A stretch of DNA of 64,000 bases from Pseudobdellovibrionaceae bacterium (GTDB lineage: Bacteria > Bdellovibrionota > Bdellovibrionia > Bdellovibrionales > Bdellovibrionaceae): positions 1 to 64,000 of the forward strand of contig JABWCN010000007.1 in NCBI GenBank assembly GCA_013359135.1, written 5' to 3'. The notes below the pieces were generated by a model. It saw only the letters and a program-made list of their open reading frames with translations. It ran no database searches and was not told the origin of the DNA. The position numbers were made by a program, and so were the translations under genes. Numbering within the stretch: the stretch's first letter is position 1; every line of letters starts with the position of its first letter. Below are positions 1-8,581 of this stretch, piece by piece.

Positions 1-1
1 A

Positions 2-28
2 GGAAAAGATAAGGGTGGACATGTATGA
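2..28 (+). CDS. actB: C-terminal end of ActB (partial, inferred)
   Basis: In frame 2 the first bases read through a short tail ending G-K-D-K-G-G-H-V and stop at TGA 26-28, which overlaps the actC start in an ATGA arrangement. The tail resembles the H-K-G-G-H end of ActC. In the usual actABCDEF order the gene before actC is actB, the iron-sulphur/molybdopterin-fold subunit of alternative complex III. Only eight codons are visible, so the call rests on gene order and tight coupling. Confidence 0.4.
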   Translation, partial: GKDKGGHV

Positions 29-1401
29 TGAAAAGAAATCAGCTGATTTTAGGAGATAAAAACCTAAAAGACATAACCGATGATATTTGCGCGCCGGTAG
101 AGACATTGCCAGGTAAAGGTTGGGTAGCGCTGTTTTTAAGTGCCAAAGGACTTCTGATTTTTTATCTTTTTGTCCTTGGTATGGTCATGGCAAATGGTAT
201 GGGTCTTCTGGGCGTGAATCATCCCAATGCTTGGGGAACGATGATTATTACTTTCGTTTTTTGGATTGGTATCGGCCATGCTGGAACTCTGATTTCGGCA
301 ATTTTGTTCTTATTTAGACAAAAATGGAGAACTTCGGTTGCTAGAACAGCAGAAGCGATGACAGTTTTTGCGGTAATGACGGCGGGTCTGTTTCCATTGC
401 TTCACACGGGTCGTCCTTGGTTGGATTTTTGGTTGTTTCCTTATCCTAATCAGCGTGGTCCTCTGTGGGTAAACTTTAGATCGCCTTTACTGTGGGATGT
501 TTTTGCAGTTTCTACATATGCTACGGTTTCCATTGTGTTTTGGTACATTGGTTTGGTGCCAGACTTTGCTACCATTGCAGATCGTGCAAAAAATAAAATT
601 AGAAAAACAGTTTATGGCATTCTTTCCTTAGGTTGGAGAGGGACAGCTAAAAACTGGAGTCATTATGAAATGCTTTATCTTATTTTAGCAGGACTTTCAA
701 CGCCACTAGTTCTTTCAGTTCATACCATAGTATCCTTTGACTTTGCCGTAGCGGGCCTTCCTGGATGGCATACGACAATTTTTCCTCCTTACTTTGTTGC
801 CGGAGCTATCTTTTCAGGTTTTGCAATGGTGGTAACTCTGATGACCTTTGTTAGAATTGGATTTCCTCAATTTAAAGATTATATCACTATCGATCATATG
901 GAAGTGATGAATAAAATTATCATGACTACGGGGTTGATGGTTGGTTATGCCTATGCTTCTGAATTTTTTATTGCATGGTATTCTGGAAACCCATACGAGC
1001 GATATGTTTTCATGAATAGGGCTGGTCTTCCTGGAACTTCAGGTGATTACGCTTGGTCTTATTGGATGATGATTTGTTGTAATGTTATCATCCCACAAAT
1101 TTTCTGGTTCAAAAAAGCAAGACGAAGTATTCCAACTATGTTCATAGTAAGTATTTTTGTTAATATTGGAATGTGGTTCGAACGTTTTGTGATTACGATC
1201 ACCTCTCTTCATAATGACTTCTTGCCTTCAAATTGGGGAAATTATGCTTGGAGTATTTGGGATGCTGGCGTTCTTCTAGGTAGTTTTGGAATGTTCCTTA
1301 CATTGTTTCTTTTATATTTAAGATTGTTCCCAGCAATTTCCATTGCTGAAATTAAACCCGTATTGCCAGTGGGTCGTGATGACCATAAAGGAGGCCACTA
1401 A
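25..1401 (+). CDS. actC: Alternative complex III subunit ActC (NrfD/PsrC-like quinol oxidoreductase membrane subunit)
   Basis: This 458-residue polytopic membrane protein belongs to the NrfD/PsrC family and is the ActC subunit of alternative complex III, which oxidises quinol and passes electrons to a cytochrome or oxidase. The sequence shows about ten hydrophobic segments. It has the family-like stretch [10 protein letters not shown] with a following W near residue 60, and a Trp/Arg-rich loop (T-G-R-P-W-L-D). A charged His-rich tail (R-D-D-H-K-G-G-H) is cytoplasmic or peripheral. The start has two adjacent ATGs at 25 and 28, preceded by AAGGGTGG. It overlaps actD by one base (TAATG) with AAAGGAGG just upstream, so the genes are translationally coupled. 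ActF downstream is a paralogous membrane subunit. Confidence 0.93.
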   Translation: MMKRNQLILGDKNLKDITDDICAPVETLPGKGWVALFLSAKGLLIFYLFVLGMVMANGMGLLGVNHPNAWGTMIITFVFWIGIGHAGTLISAILFLFRQKWRTSVARTAEAMTVFAVMTAGLFPLLHTGRPWLDFWLFPYPNQRGPLWVNFRSPLLWDVFAVSTYATVSIVFWYIGLVPDFATIADRAKNKIRKTVYGILSLGWRGTAKNWSHYEMLYLILAGLSTPLVLSVHTIVSFDFAVAGLPGWHTTIFPPYFVAGAIFSGFAMVVTLMTFVRIGFPQFKDYITIDHMEVMNKIIMTTGLMVGYAYASEFFIAWYSGNPYERYVFMNRAGLPGTSGDYAWSYWMMICCNVIIPQIFWFKKARRSIPTMFIVSIFVNIGMWFERFVITITSLHNDFLPSNWGNYAWSIWDAGVLLGSFGMFLTLFLLYLRLFPAISIAEIKPVLPVGRDDHKGGH

Positions 1402-1925
1402 TGGCTAAATCATTACCTGGAATAGCTGCTATTTTTGAAGAAGAGCATAAAGTTGTAGAGGCTGCCAGAAAGTCGCGAGATCTTGGAATGACTAAGTTCG
1501 ACGCTATTTCTCCTTATCCTATCCATGGAATGGAGGAGGCTTGCGGAATTAAAAGATCTGCAATTCCTTACATAACATTTGGAGCAGCCCTTGTAGGTTT
1601 GTCAGTAGGATTATTTATTACATGGTACACCTCTGTTGTTGATTGGCCTATTAATGTTGGAGGAAAACCTTTATTTTCATTGCCTGCATTTATTCCAATT
1701 ATGTTTGAATTGACGGTATTATTTGCAGCTCTAAGCTCAGTGGCGGCTTTGTTTTACCTTACTGGGATTCCACGGGTAAATCCACCAGTGATTGATCCTG
1801 ATTTGACTTCTCACAAGTTTGCGATTTTTGTCCCTGAAAATGAAGTTGGGTACGATGTACAAAAACTTGAGTCTTTTTATAAAGGACTTGGAGCCACTGA
1901 AGTTAAGAAAGTAGCGGAGTACTAA
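1401..1925 (+). CDS. actD: Alternative complex III subunit ActD (DUF3341)
   Basis: This 174-residue protein matches the DUF3341 membrane subunit ActD of alternative complex III. The first half is soluble, with the family pattern in which H-K-V-V-E-A-A is followed by Y-D-A/F-D-A-I-S-P-Y-P-I-H-G-M-E-E-A. Two transmembrane segments follow at about residues 55-75 and 95-120, then a soluble C-terminal domain. It anchors and stabilises the complex rather than carrying a cofactor. The start ATG shares its A with the actC stop, and a strong AAAGGAGG lies 6 bases upstream. actE begins one base after its stop. Length is normal for the family. Confidence 0.92.
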   Translation: MAKSLPGIAAIFEEEHKVVEAARKSRDLGMTKFDAISPYPIHGMEEACGIKRSAIPYITFGAALVGLSVGLFITWYTSVVDWPINVGGKPLFSLPAFIPIMFELTVLFAALSSVAALFYLTGIPRVNPPVIDPDLTSHKFAIFVPENEVGYDVQKLESFYKGLGATEVKKVAEY

Positions 1926-1926
1926 A

Positions 1927-2502
1927 ATGAATTCAAATTCATCTCGAATTTTTAAATTAATGATTTTTTCTTCCACCCTTTTAATCGTGGGATGTAACAT
2001 TGATAAATCGGTTCCAAATATTGAGCTAGTTCAAGATATGATGGAATCTCCAGCGCTTAAACCGCAGGAGAAAGACGATTTTGCTCCTAACGGGATTGCG
2101 ATGAGAGAGCCAGTTGAGGGAACTTTGGCTGTAGGATATGTTAAGGAGCCTCTTGCAGATTTAACTATTGCTGAAAAAGAATTGAAAAATCCTTTTGCGG
2201 GAGATAGTTCAAAAGATGTTCTTATGACTGGGCAGAAGTTTTTTGTTACTAATTGCTCTATTTGTCATGGAATCAAAGGTGAGGGTGCGGTTGAGGCAAA
2301 AAGTTCTGTTGGGGAATTAATGCCTTTAAAACCACCAGCTATTAACAATGAGAAAATTACTGGTTGGACTGATGCGCACATTTATTTTGTGATTTCAAAA
2401 GGACAAGGACTTATGGGCCCTTATAACCACCACATTCCTCAAAAATATCGTTGGCAAGTTGTTAATTATATTAGGCACTTACAAAAAGAAGTTAAGAAGT
2501 AG
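1927..2502 (+). CDS. actE: Alternative complex III subunit ActE, mono-heme cytochrome c lipoprotein
   Basis: This 191-residue protein has a lipoprotein signal peptide (hydrophobic residues 11-22, lipobox I-V-G-C with Cys23). It carries one c-type heme site, C-S-I-C-H at about residues 110-114, followed by G-I-K-G-E-G and a later G-L-M-G-P-Y whose Met could be the distal ligand. This fits ActE, the membrane-anchored mono-heme cytochrome that takes electrons from the complex on the periplasmic side. It sits between actD and actF in the usual order with only a one-base gap from actD. A lipid anchor at the N-terminus is typical of these subunits. Confidence 0.93.
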   Translation: MNSNSSRIFKLMIFSSTLLIVGCNIDKSVPNIELVQDMMESPALKPQEKDDFAPNGIAMREPVEGTLAVGYVKEPLADLTIAEKELKNPFAGDSSKDVLMTGQKFFVTNCSICHGIKGEGAVEAKSSVGELMPLKPPAINNEKITGWTDAHIYFVISKGQGLMGPYNHHIPQKYRWQVVNYIRHLQKEVKK

Positions 2503-2510
2503 GTAAATTT

Positions 2511-3710
2511 ATGGCAAATCATGGACATCATCATCTTGAAGTCAAAGCATTCACGACCCCCTCAACATTAAAAGTGTTGATTATAGCACTCATTGGTGTT
2601 GGATTACTTAGTTTTGGCTTAGGACAATACTTAAATTCGGAAAGAGCATGGACATCTTATCTTGTTTCATTCTTTTATTTTAGTTGTTTAGGTTTAGGCG
2701 GACTTTTCTTTTCTGCTATTCAGCATATAACTAAGGCGGGTTGGTCATCTTCAGTAAGAAGATACGCCGAAGCAATGACAAGTTTTATACCGTTTATTCT
2801 TATTGGTGGTTTAGTTTTATTAGCTGGGGCTAAATCTATTTTTCCTTGGACTCATGAGGATGTAATCAAATCTTCAGCTCTTATTGAAGCTAAAACGGCT
2901 TATTTGAATGTTCCTTTTTTAGGTATAAGAATTTTGGTTTTTGCTCTTGGGTGGTTTGCATTTAAGTGGTTCATTGTTGGTAATTCATTAGCTCAAGATA
3001 AAACAGGAGATGAAAAGCTAACTCTTAAGAATGTAGGGTTATCAATTGCTTTCATTTTATTTTTTGCGATCACTTTTACTTTGTTTAGTATGGACATGTT
3101 AATGTCTTTGCTGCCAACATGGTATTCTACTATTTTTGGAATTTACTGCTTTGCGGGTTTATTTCAGAGTACTTTTGCGGTGTTGAGTTTGATCATTATT
3201 TTTATGAGAAGATCGGGTTTTGTGAAGGGTTATGTGAACGTCGAACATCAACATGATATTGTTAAGTTTATGAAGGGCTTTACTGTATTTTGGGCTTATA
3301 TTGCCTTCTCTCAATTCATGTTGATTTGGTACGCTAATATTCCTGAAGAGACAGAATACTATATTATGAGATCGCAAAATGGTTGGTTAGTGATTTCCAT
3401 GGTGTTGTTAATCTTTAGATTTATTGTTCCTTTCATTGCTCTTTTGCCAAGAGGTTTGAAAAGAAATGATAATCATGTCATTATGATTTCTATTTTAATT
3501 TTAGCGATGCAGTATCTTGATATTTACTGGATGGTATACCCTAACTTTAACGAAGGTAATGTCACATTTGGATTTGTAGAGATAGGTGTATTTCTAGGTT
3601 TCCTGGGCCTATTTTTACTGGCCTTAACCACATTTTTTACTAAATTTTCTTTGGTTCCTCTGAAAGATCCAAGATTGCATGAAGCCATTGATCATCATGT
3701 AACTTACTAG
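2511..3710 (+). CDS. actF: Alternative complex III subunit ActF (quinol:cytochrome c oxidoreductase membrane subunit)
   Basis: This 399-residue polytopic membrane protein with about ten hydrophobic segments is the ActF subunit, an NrfD-like paralog of ActC. The N-terminus is His-rich (H-G-H-H-H). Family-like features include S-S-V-R-R-Y-A-E-A-M after the second helix, M-D-M-L-M-S-L-L-P-T-W-Y-S-T-I-F-G in the middle and W-M-V-Y-P-N-F near the end. It is the last gene of the act operon, starting 8 bases after actE, and is followed by a terminator hairpin. No cytochrome oxidase genes follow within the window, although in many genomes cox genes adjoin act. Confidence 0.92.
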   Translation: MANHGHHHLEVKAFTTPSTLKVLIIALIGVGLLSFGLGQYLNSERAWTSYLVSFFYFSCLGLGGLFFSAIQHITKAGWSSSVRRYAEAMTSFIPFILIGGLVLLAGAKSIFPWTHEDVIKSSALIEAKTAYLNVPFLGIRILVFALGWFAFKWFIVGNSLAQDKTGDEKLTLKNVGLSIAFILFFAITFTLFSMDMLMSLLPTWYSTIFGIYCFAGLFQSTFAVLSLIIIFMRRSGFVKGYVNVEHQHDIVKFMKGFTVFWAYIAFSQFMLIWYANIPEETEYYIMRSQNGWLVISMVLLIFRFIVPFIALLPRGLKRNDNHVIMISILILAMQYLDIYWMVYPNFNEGNVTFGFVEIGVFLGFLGLFLLALTTFFTKFSLVPLKDPRLHEAIDHHVTY

Positions 3711-3745
3711 AAATATATTCTTGTATTTATGTATCAAAACAATAA

Positions 3746-3771
3746 CCCTTAGCTAAAAGCTAGGGGTTTTT
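3746..3771 (+). terminator. Rho-independent terminator of the act operon
   Basis: Bases 3746-3754 (CCCTTAGCT) pair with 3758-3766 (AGCTAGGGG), giving a 9-bp stem with one G-T pair, a 3-base loop and a following run of T. It lies 35 bases after the actF stop. Confidence 0.9.
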
Positions 3772-3945
3772 CGTTTTTAAAGAAGATTATAGCCAGATAG
3801 TTTATTTTATTTATAAAACTTTAGTCTTGTTTCCGACGTTTTATCATAATGCTAAAAAGAGATAAAATTAAGTTTTCTTTAATATATTAAGTTATTTTTT
3901 TGTTTCCCGATGAGCCCAAAGAAATGAAAAAATAGGGAGTCGGTC

Positions 3946-5607
3946 ATGCGCTTTGGAATAAAAGGAAAGATCATATCTGTTTCTTTGTTATCTGCTTTTT
4001 TGTGTTTAATTATTAGTTATTTTGGAAGTATGCAGCTTCAAAAAGCACTTAATCTATATAAAGTTGTAGCTGAAGTGAATTTCGAAAACGTAATTGATTT
4101 AGGTGAACTAGAGAAAGCAGGCATAGAAATCGAGGCTGCTGCCAATTTACTTATCGGTGTCAATACAACTCCTAAGGATGCTGCTGTTGCGCAGGAGCGA
4201 CTTAATACCATCTTGAAAAACTTTGCTAAACATTCAGCAGAATATGAATCATTGCCTTTTGTTGAGGGTGAAGAAGAGGCTTGGAAAGATTTTAAAAATA
4301 ACTTTTGGGCTAGCTATGTCAGTCATGCAAGTAAAATTATCAAACTTTCTGCCACTGAAAAAGAGAATGATCAAAAGGAAAGGGATGAATTTGCGGCTAC
4401 AATTTGGGCTAAGGCTTTAAAAGAACGTCCTGCTTAATTCGACAAGTTGATTTCTTTTCAAGAGAGAGAAGTCGACAGAAAAGTTAAAGAGGCATCAAAG
4501 CTTTCAGATTTACTTTCTTGGTTAGTTCCCTTATTGATGGCTTGTGCTGTGTTGGTAAGTTCCTTAGTTTCCTATTTTATGAGTTCAACTATGGCAAAAA
4601 ACTTAATGAAAATTACAGAGTTAATTTCCACCTCAAGTGAACAAGTTAATGCTACGTCAGGGAAGATTGCGGCCTCATCTCAAGCCTTGTCTCAATCAAC
4701 GACAGAGCAAGCGGCTTCGCTAGAGGAAACGGCGGCTTCGTTAGAGGAAATCTCGTCAATGATTTCAAAAGCTGCTGAAAGCTCAAATATGACAGCAAAA
4801 AGCTCCGAGTTTTCACAGTCTAAAGCGGAACAAGGAAAGCAGGCTGTGGATCAAATGATGCACTCAATTGGAGAGATCAGCCAAAGCAATGAAGCCATCA
4901 TGAATCAAGTAAATAAAAGTAATGAGCAAATGAATGAGATTGTGCAAGTGATTCAAGAAATTGGTAATAAAACCAAAGTGATCAATGAAATTGTCTTTCA
5001 GACTAAGTTGCTCTCATTTAATGCTTCAGTGGAAGCCGCTAGGGCAGGAGAAAATGGCAAAGGTTTTGCTGTTGTTGCCGAGGAAGTTGGAAATCTTGCG
5101 CAAATGAGTGGTAATGCAGCTAAGGAAATTTCAAATATGTTAGATGCAAGTACTTCGAAGGTGGATGCCATAGTTAAGGACACAAAACGAAATGTTGAAG
5201 TGTTAGTGGAGCAAGGTAAAGAGAAGGTAGATTCAGGCTTAAATGTAGCACGAAGGTGTTCTGAGCTTTTGAATGAAATTGTGGATAATGTTTCAAAGGT
5301 ATCTATCTTATCAAAAGAAATTTCCCAGGCGAGTCAAGAGCAAGCCCAAGGGGTTTCAGAAATTAATAAAGCCATGAATCAACTCGATACAGTCACTCAG
5401 CAAAATGCTTCGTCTAGCGAGGCGGCTGCAATTTCAGCACAGGAGTTGGCTCAGGAGGCAACTCATCTGAAATCGGCCATTGTGGATCTCATAGTATCTG
5501 TACAGGGAAGGCCAAAGGAGGATCATGCAGACCCGCACTCTCGCGAGGTATCAGCTCCCCATGAGGAAAAAAGAGAGCCTGATGTGACTATGGATAGGGC
5601 TAGTTAA
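3946..5607 (+). pseudogene. Methyl-accepting chemotaxis protein interrupted by one in-frame TAA
   Basis: The reading frame starts at ATG 3946 after GGGAG and runs to TAA at 4435-4437. It resumes in the same frame immediately afterwards (F-D-K-L-I-S-F-Q) to 5607, so both halves are one chemoreceptor of about 553 codons. The first half holds transmembrane segment 1 (residues 7-27) and a helical ligand-binding region. The second has transmembrane segment 2, then a long coiled coil with methylation-type Q/E-rich heptads and the hairpin-tip sequence around [24 protein letters not shown] to TAA transition would explain the lesion. It could be a recent pseudogene, a readthrough site, or a sequencing error. 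The downstream half could start at TTG 4447 but has no clear ribosome binding site. The tip has K and F where many receptors have N and A (Q-T-K-L-L-S-F). Confidence 0.8.
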
Positions 5608-5689
5608 CGAATGGCTGTTGTTGAAAGCTTCCTATGTATTTATTACTTTCTTAGGAATCATCTCTGTTTTTTTAAGGACTGTCTGAGGT

Positions 5690-5738
5690 GGCGCTTATAG
5701 TCAATTTTTATGAAAAAATATTGGCACGGCGCCTTTTT
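5690..5738 (+). terminator. Nested hairpin with T-run just upstream of thrS
   Basis: GGCGC at 5690-5694 can pair with GCGCC at 5729-5733, enclosing a second stem (CAATTTTT / AAAAATATTG around 5702-5723), followed by TTTTT. It lies about 20 bases before the thrS start. It may end transcription from the chemoreceptor gene or act as an attenuator in the thrS leader. No T-box or Thr-rich leader peptide was recognised. Confidence 0.45.
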
Positions 5739-5755
5739 ATGTTATTAGATTAGAG

Positions 5756-7723
5756 ATGATGTCAAACGTTTCAATTATTCTTCCTGATAATTCGCAAAAG
5801 CTATTTGATCATGAACCCACAGTTTTGGAAGTGGCCGAGTCTATCGGTCCTAGGCTTGCAAAAGATACTCTTGGTGGAAAAATCAATGGCAGTTCAGATA
5901 TTGTAGACCTAAGAACTCGACTCAAGGACCAGACTCGTCTTCAAATCATCACAATCAAAAGTCCTGAGGCCAATGAAGTTATTCGTCATAGTTGTGCACA
6001 TATTATGGCTCAAGCTGTTCAAAGGCACTGGCCAGAAGTCAAAGTAACCATTGGTCCTGTCATTGAGGCTGGTTTTTATTACGACTTTGACTCTCCTTTT
6101 TCTTTTACCGAAGAGCATTTTGAAAAAATCGAAAAAGAAATGCAAAAGATTGTGGATGCTAATTACCCGCTTGTAAGAAAAGAATTAGGAATTTCTGAAG
6201 CTGTAGCTACCTTTGATAAAATGGGCGAGCGCTTCAAAGTAGAAATTATCAAAGACCTGCAATCTAAGGGTGAGTCCAAAGTAAGTGTTTACGATCAAGG
6301 AGATTGGTTCGATCTTTGTCGGGGTCCTCACGTGCAGTCCACAGGTCAGGTGAAGGCTTTTAAACTACTTAGTGTGGCTGGAGCTTATTGGCGTGGTGAT
6401 GAAAAAAATCCTATGCTCCAAAGAATTTATGCTACTGCCTTCGGTGATAAAAAAGAATTAGATCAGTATTTGATGCAAATAGAAGAAGCAAAAAAGCGAG
6501 ATCATAGAAAGCTTGGAAAAGAACTTGATCTGTTTATGTTTCATGAATGGGCTCCTGGATCGCCTTTTTTTACGGGTAAAGGGGCTTTGATTTATAATCA
6601 GTTAGTAAATTACATGCGTGAATTATATCAAGAGTTTGGATATCAGGAAGTGATCACTCCGCAAATTTTTGATGTTAATTTGTTTCATCAGTCTGGACAC
6701 TATCAGAACTACAAAGAAAATATGTATTTTATGAATGTGGATGAACGGGATTTTTCAGCTAAGCCAATGAATTGCCCATCCCACTGCTTAATGTTTCATT
6801 CTGGTAAACATTCTTACAGAGATTTACCTTTAAGAATTGCCGATTTTGGACGTCTTCATCGTTATGAAAAATCAGGAGCGATGCATGGCCTTACAAGGGT
6901 TAGAACTTTTTGCCAAGATGATGCGCATATTTTCTGTCGTGTAGATCAGTTACAACTTGAAATTGAAAAGTTTATGACGATGCTTAACCGTGTTTATCAC
7001 ACTTTGGGGATGGAAAACTATAAGATCTATTTAAGCACTCGCCCAGAGCAACGCATGGGTAGTGACGAAGTGTGGGATAAGGCCGAAGGGGCTTTGTCTC
7101 AAGCTTTAGAAAAACTGAGTTTACCTTTTTCAGTCAACGCTGGGGATGGTGCTTTTTATGGGCCTAAGCTTGACATTATGTTTGTCGACGCTATTGGAAG
7201 ACCTTGGCAATTAGGCACTCTTCAGTGTGATTTCAACTTACCTGAAAATTTTGATTTAAAATATACTGGGGAAGATAACAAGGAACATCGTCCAGTGATG
7301 CTTCATAGGGCCGTTCTTGGAAGTTTAGAGAGATTTATTGGAGTGTATTTGGAGCACACAGCGGGGCATTTACCTCCTTGGTTGTGTCCTACACAGGTTG
7401 TGATTTTAAATGTGACAGATCGAGTGAATTCATTTTGTAACGAAATTTTAGCGGCCCTTAAAGAAAAGGGTGTTCGTGTTGAGTTCGACTCTAGAAATGA
7501 AAAATTGAATTTCAAAATTAGAGAAGCTCAGATGGCAAAAATTCCTTATATGATCATCGTAGGAGATAAGGAGGCTGAAATTAGAAAGCCATCACTTAGA
7601 ACTCGAGATGGTAAAATGCATCCAGAGATTGAAATTCAGCAATTAATTCAAGATATAACAACGGATATTAAACTTAGAAGTTTAACATCTAAATACATGC
7701 AAAAGCAGGAGGTTTCCCATTAA
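5756..7723 (+). CDS. thrS: Threonyl-tRNA synthetase
   Basis: ThrRS charges tRNA-Thr with threonine. The 655-residue protein has the full bacterial layout. An N-terminal TGS domain (about residues 1-65) is followed by the editing domain with H-S-C-A-H and C-R-G-P-H zinc-type motifs (about residues 80-200). The class II catalytic core follows, with S-A-K-P-M-N-C-P-S-H-C carrying the catalytic zinc Cys and R-V-R-T-F-C-Q-D-D-A-H. The C-terminal anticodon-binding domain ends G-D-K-E-A-E. Two ATG codons stand in tandem at 5756 and 5759, with only a weak upstream GATTAGAG. The 3' end contains the ribosome binding site and start codon of infC, so the two are coupled. Length is normal. Confidence 0.97.
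   Translation: MMSNVSIILPDNSQKLFDHEPTVLEVAESIGPRLAKDTLGGKINGSSDIVDLRTRLKDQTRLQIITIKSPEANEVIRHSCAHIMAQAVQRHWPEVKVTIGPVIEAGFYYDFDSPFSFTEEHFEKIEKEMQKIVDANYPLVRKELGISEAVATFDKMGERFKVEIIKDLQSKGESKVSVYDQGDWFDLCRGPHVQSTGQVKAFKLLSVAGAYWRGDEKNPMLQRIYATAFGDKKELDQYLMQIEEAKKRDHRKLGKELDLFMFHEWAPGSPFFTGKGALIYNQLVNYMRELYQEFGYQEVITPQIFDVNLFHQSGHYQNYKENMYFMNVDERDFSAKPMNCPSHCLMFHSGKHSYRDLPLRIADFGRLHRYEKSGAMHGLTRVRTFCQDDAHIFCRVDQLQLEIEKFMTMLNRVYHTLGMENYKIYLSTRPEQRMGSDEVWDKAEGALSQALEKLSLPFSVNAGDGAFYGPKLDIMFVDAIGRPWQLGTLQCDFNLPENFDLKYTGEDNKEHRPVMLHRAVLGSLERFIGVYLEHTAGHLPPWLCPTQVVILNVTDRVNSFCNEILAALKEKGVRVEFDSRNEKLNFKIREAQMAKIPYMIIVGDKEAEIRKPSLRTRDGKMHPEIEIQQLIQDITTDIKLRSLTSKYMQKQEVSH
7707..7721 (+). promoter_or_regulatory. 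Shine-Dalgarno and AUU start of infC inside the end of thrS
   Basis: AGGAGG at 7707-7712 lies six bases before ATT at 7719-7721, which straddles the last codon and the stop of thrS (CAT TAA). This sets the infC start and implies translational coupling plus the known AUU-dependent autoregulation of IF3. Confidence 0.85.
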
Positions 7724-8387
7724 TAAGTTCGAGAATCGTGGTGATTTTAAAAAGGGTGGATTTGACCGTTTCAAGAAGAAAGAAGATAAAGACGGATTAA
7801 GAGTCAACCGAGAAATCAGAGCCCCACAAATTCGTGTGATTGATGACAACGGGCAAATGCTTGGGGTTATGACAGTTCCCGAAGCTCTCAGACTCGCTGA
7901 GGAAAAAGGCTTAGACTTATTAGAAATTGCTCCGACGGCACAGCCTCCAACATGTAAGATCATGGATTATGGTAAGTGGAAATATGAAAATAAAAAGAAA
8001 CAAGCTGCGGCCAGAAAAAAACAAACGGTGATTGTTGTTAAAGAAATTCAGATGCGACCTCGCACAGACCAACACGATTTTGAAACCAAAATGAAGCATG
8101 CGCGTAACTTTCTTTTGGATGGTGATAAAGTTAAAATCAATATGCGATTTTTAGGAAGAGAACTAGCACATCAAGAGTTTGGGATGAATTTGATGAAAAA
8201 AGCAGTTCAATTTGTTGAAGATTTAGCTCTGATAGAGACACCGCCTAAGTTTGAGGGTAAGCAAATGTTTACTCTGCTAGCTCCAGATCCCTTAAAGATT
8301 AAGGAATATGAAAAGAAAAATCCTAAGAAGCAAAAAGAAATTTTGCCTGATTTAGTGGAAGAGGAAATTGAAGAAGAAGAGGGTTAA
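7719..8387 (+). CDS. infC: Translation initiation factor IF-3
   Basis: IF3 binds the 30S subunit and monitors start-codon choice. From ATT 7719 the product is 222 residues. A basic N-terminal extension (R-F-K-K-K-E-D-K) leads into the conserved R-V-N-R-E-I-R-A-P-Q-I-R-V-I-D, then G-L-D-L-L-E-I-A-P-T-A-Q-P-P-T-C-K-I-M-D-Y-G and a C-terminal domain with K-E-I-Q-M-R-P. The first ATG in this frame is at 7836, inside the conserved domain, so an ATG start would delete essential sequence. No ATG, GTG or TTG lies upstream of the conserved block, and the ATT has a perfectly spaced AGGAGG. The C-terminus is acidic (E-E-E-I-E-E-E-E-G). The usual partners rpmI and rplT do not follow. Confidence 0.93.
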   Translation: MNKFENRGDFKKGGFDRFKKKEDKDGLRVNREIRAPQIRVIDDNGQMLGVMTVPEALRLAEEKGLDLLEIAPTAQPPTCKIMDYGKWKYENKKKQAAARKKQTVIVVKEIQMRPRTDQHDFETKMKHARNFLLDGDKVKINMRFLGRELAHQEFGMNLMKKAVQFVEDLALIETPPKFEGKQMFTLLAPDPLKIKEYEKKNPKKQKEILPDLVEEEIEEEEG

Positions 8388-8445
8388 AATCTTTTTCTTT
8401 AATTTTAAATATTTTTTTTTAGTTTTATTATAAAACTAGTATTAG

Positions 8446-8473
8446 GGGAGTTGTTGTTAACAGACAAACTCCC
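8446..8473 (+). terminator. Weak hairpin downstream of infC
   Basis: GGGAGTT (8446-8452) pairs with AACTCCC (8467-8473) across a 14-base loop. There is no good T-run on the plus strand after it, so it is only a candidate terminator for thrS-infC. The rest of 8388-8581 shows no gene. Confidence 0.3.
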
Positions 8474-8581
8474 TTGTATATCTTAAATATTTGATTGCAG
8501 TGCTTTTCCAAGTCCTGTTTTTGAAGACCTGTTATTGTAAAAATAAGTTTAAATATTCAAGATAGAATTTCTGTAATTTTT

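Noticed and set aside
5690-5755. T-box riboswitch for thrS
   Set aside because: No T-box sequence or specifier loop could be found; T-boxes belong mostly to Firmicutes.
7836-8387. infC starting at ATG 7836
   Set aside because: This would delete the conserved N-terminal block of IF3; the AUU at 7719 with AGGAGG is a better start.
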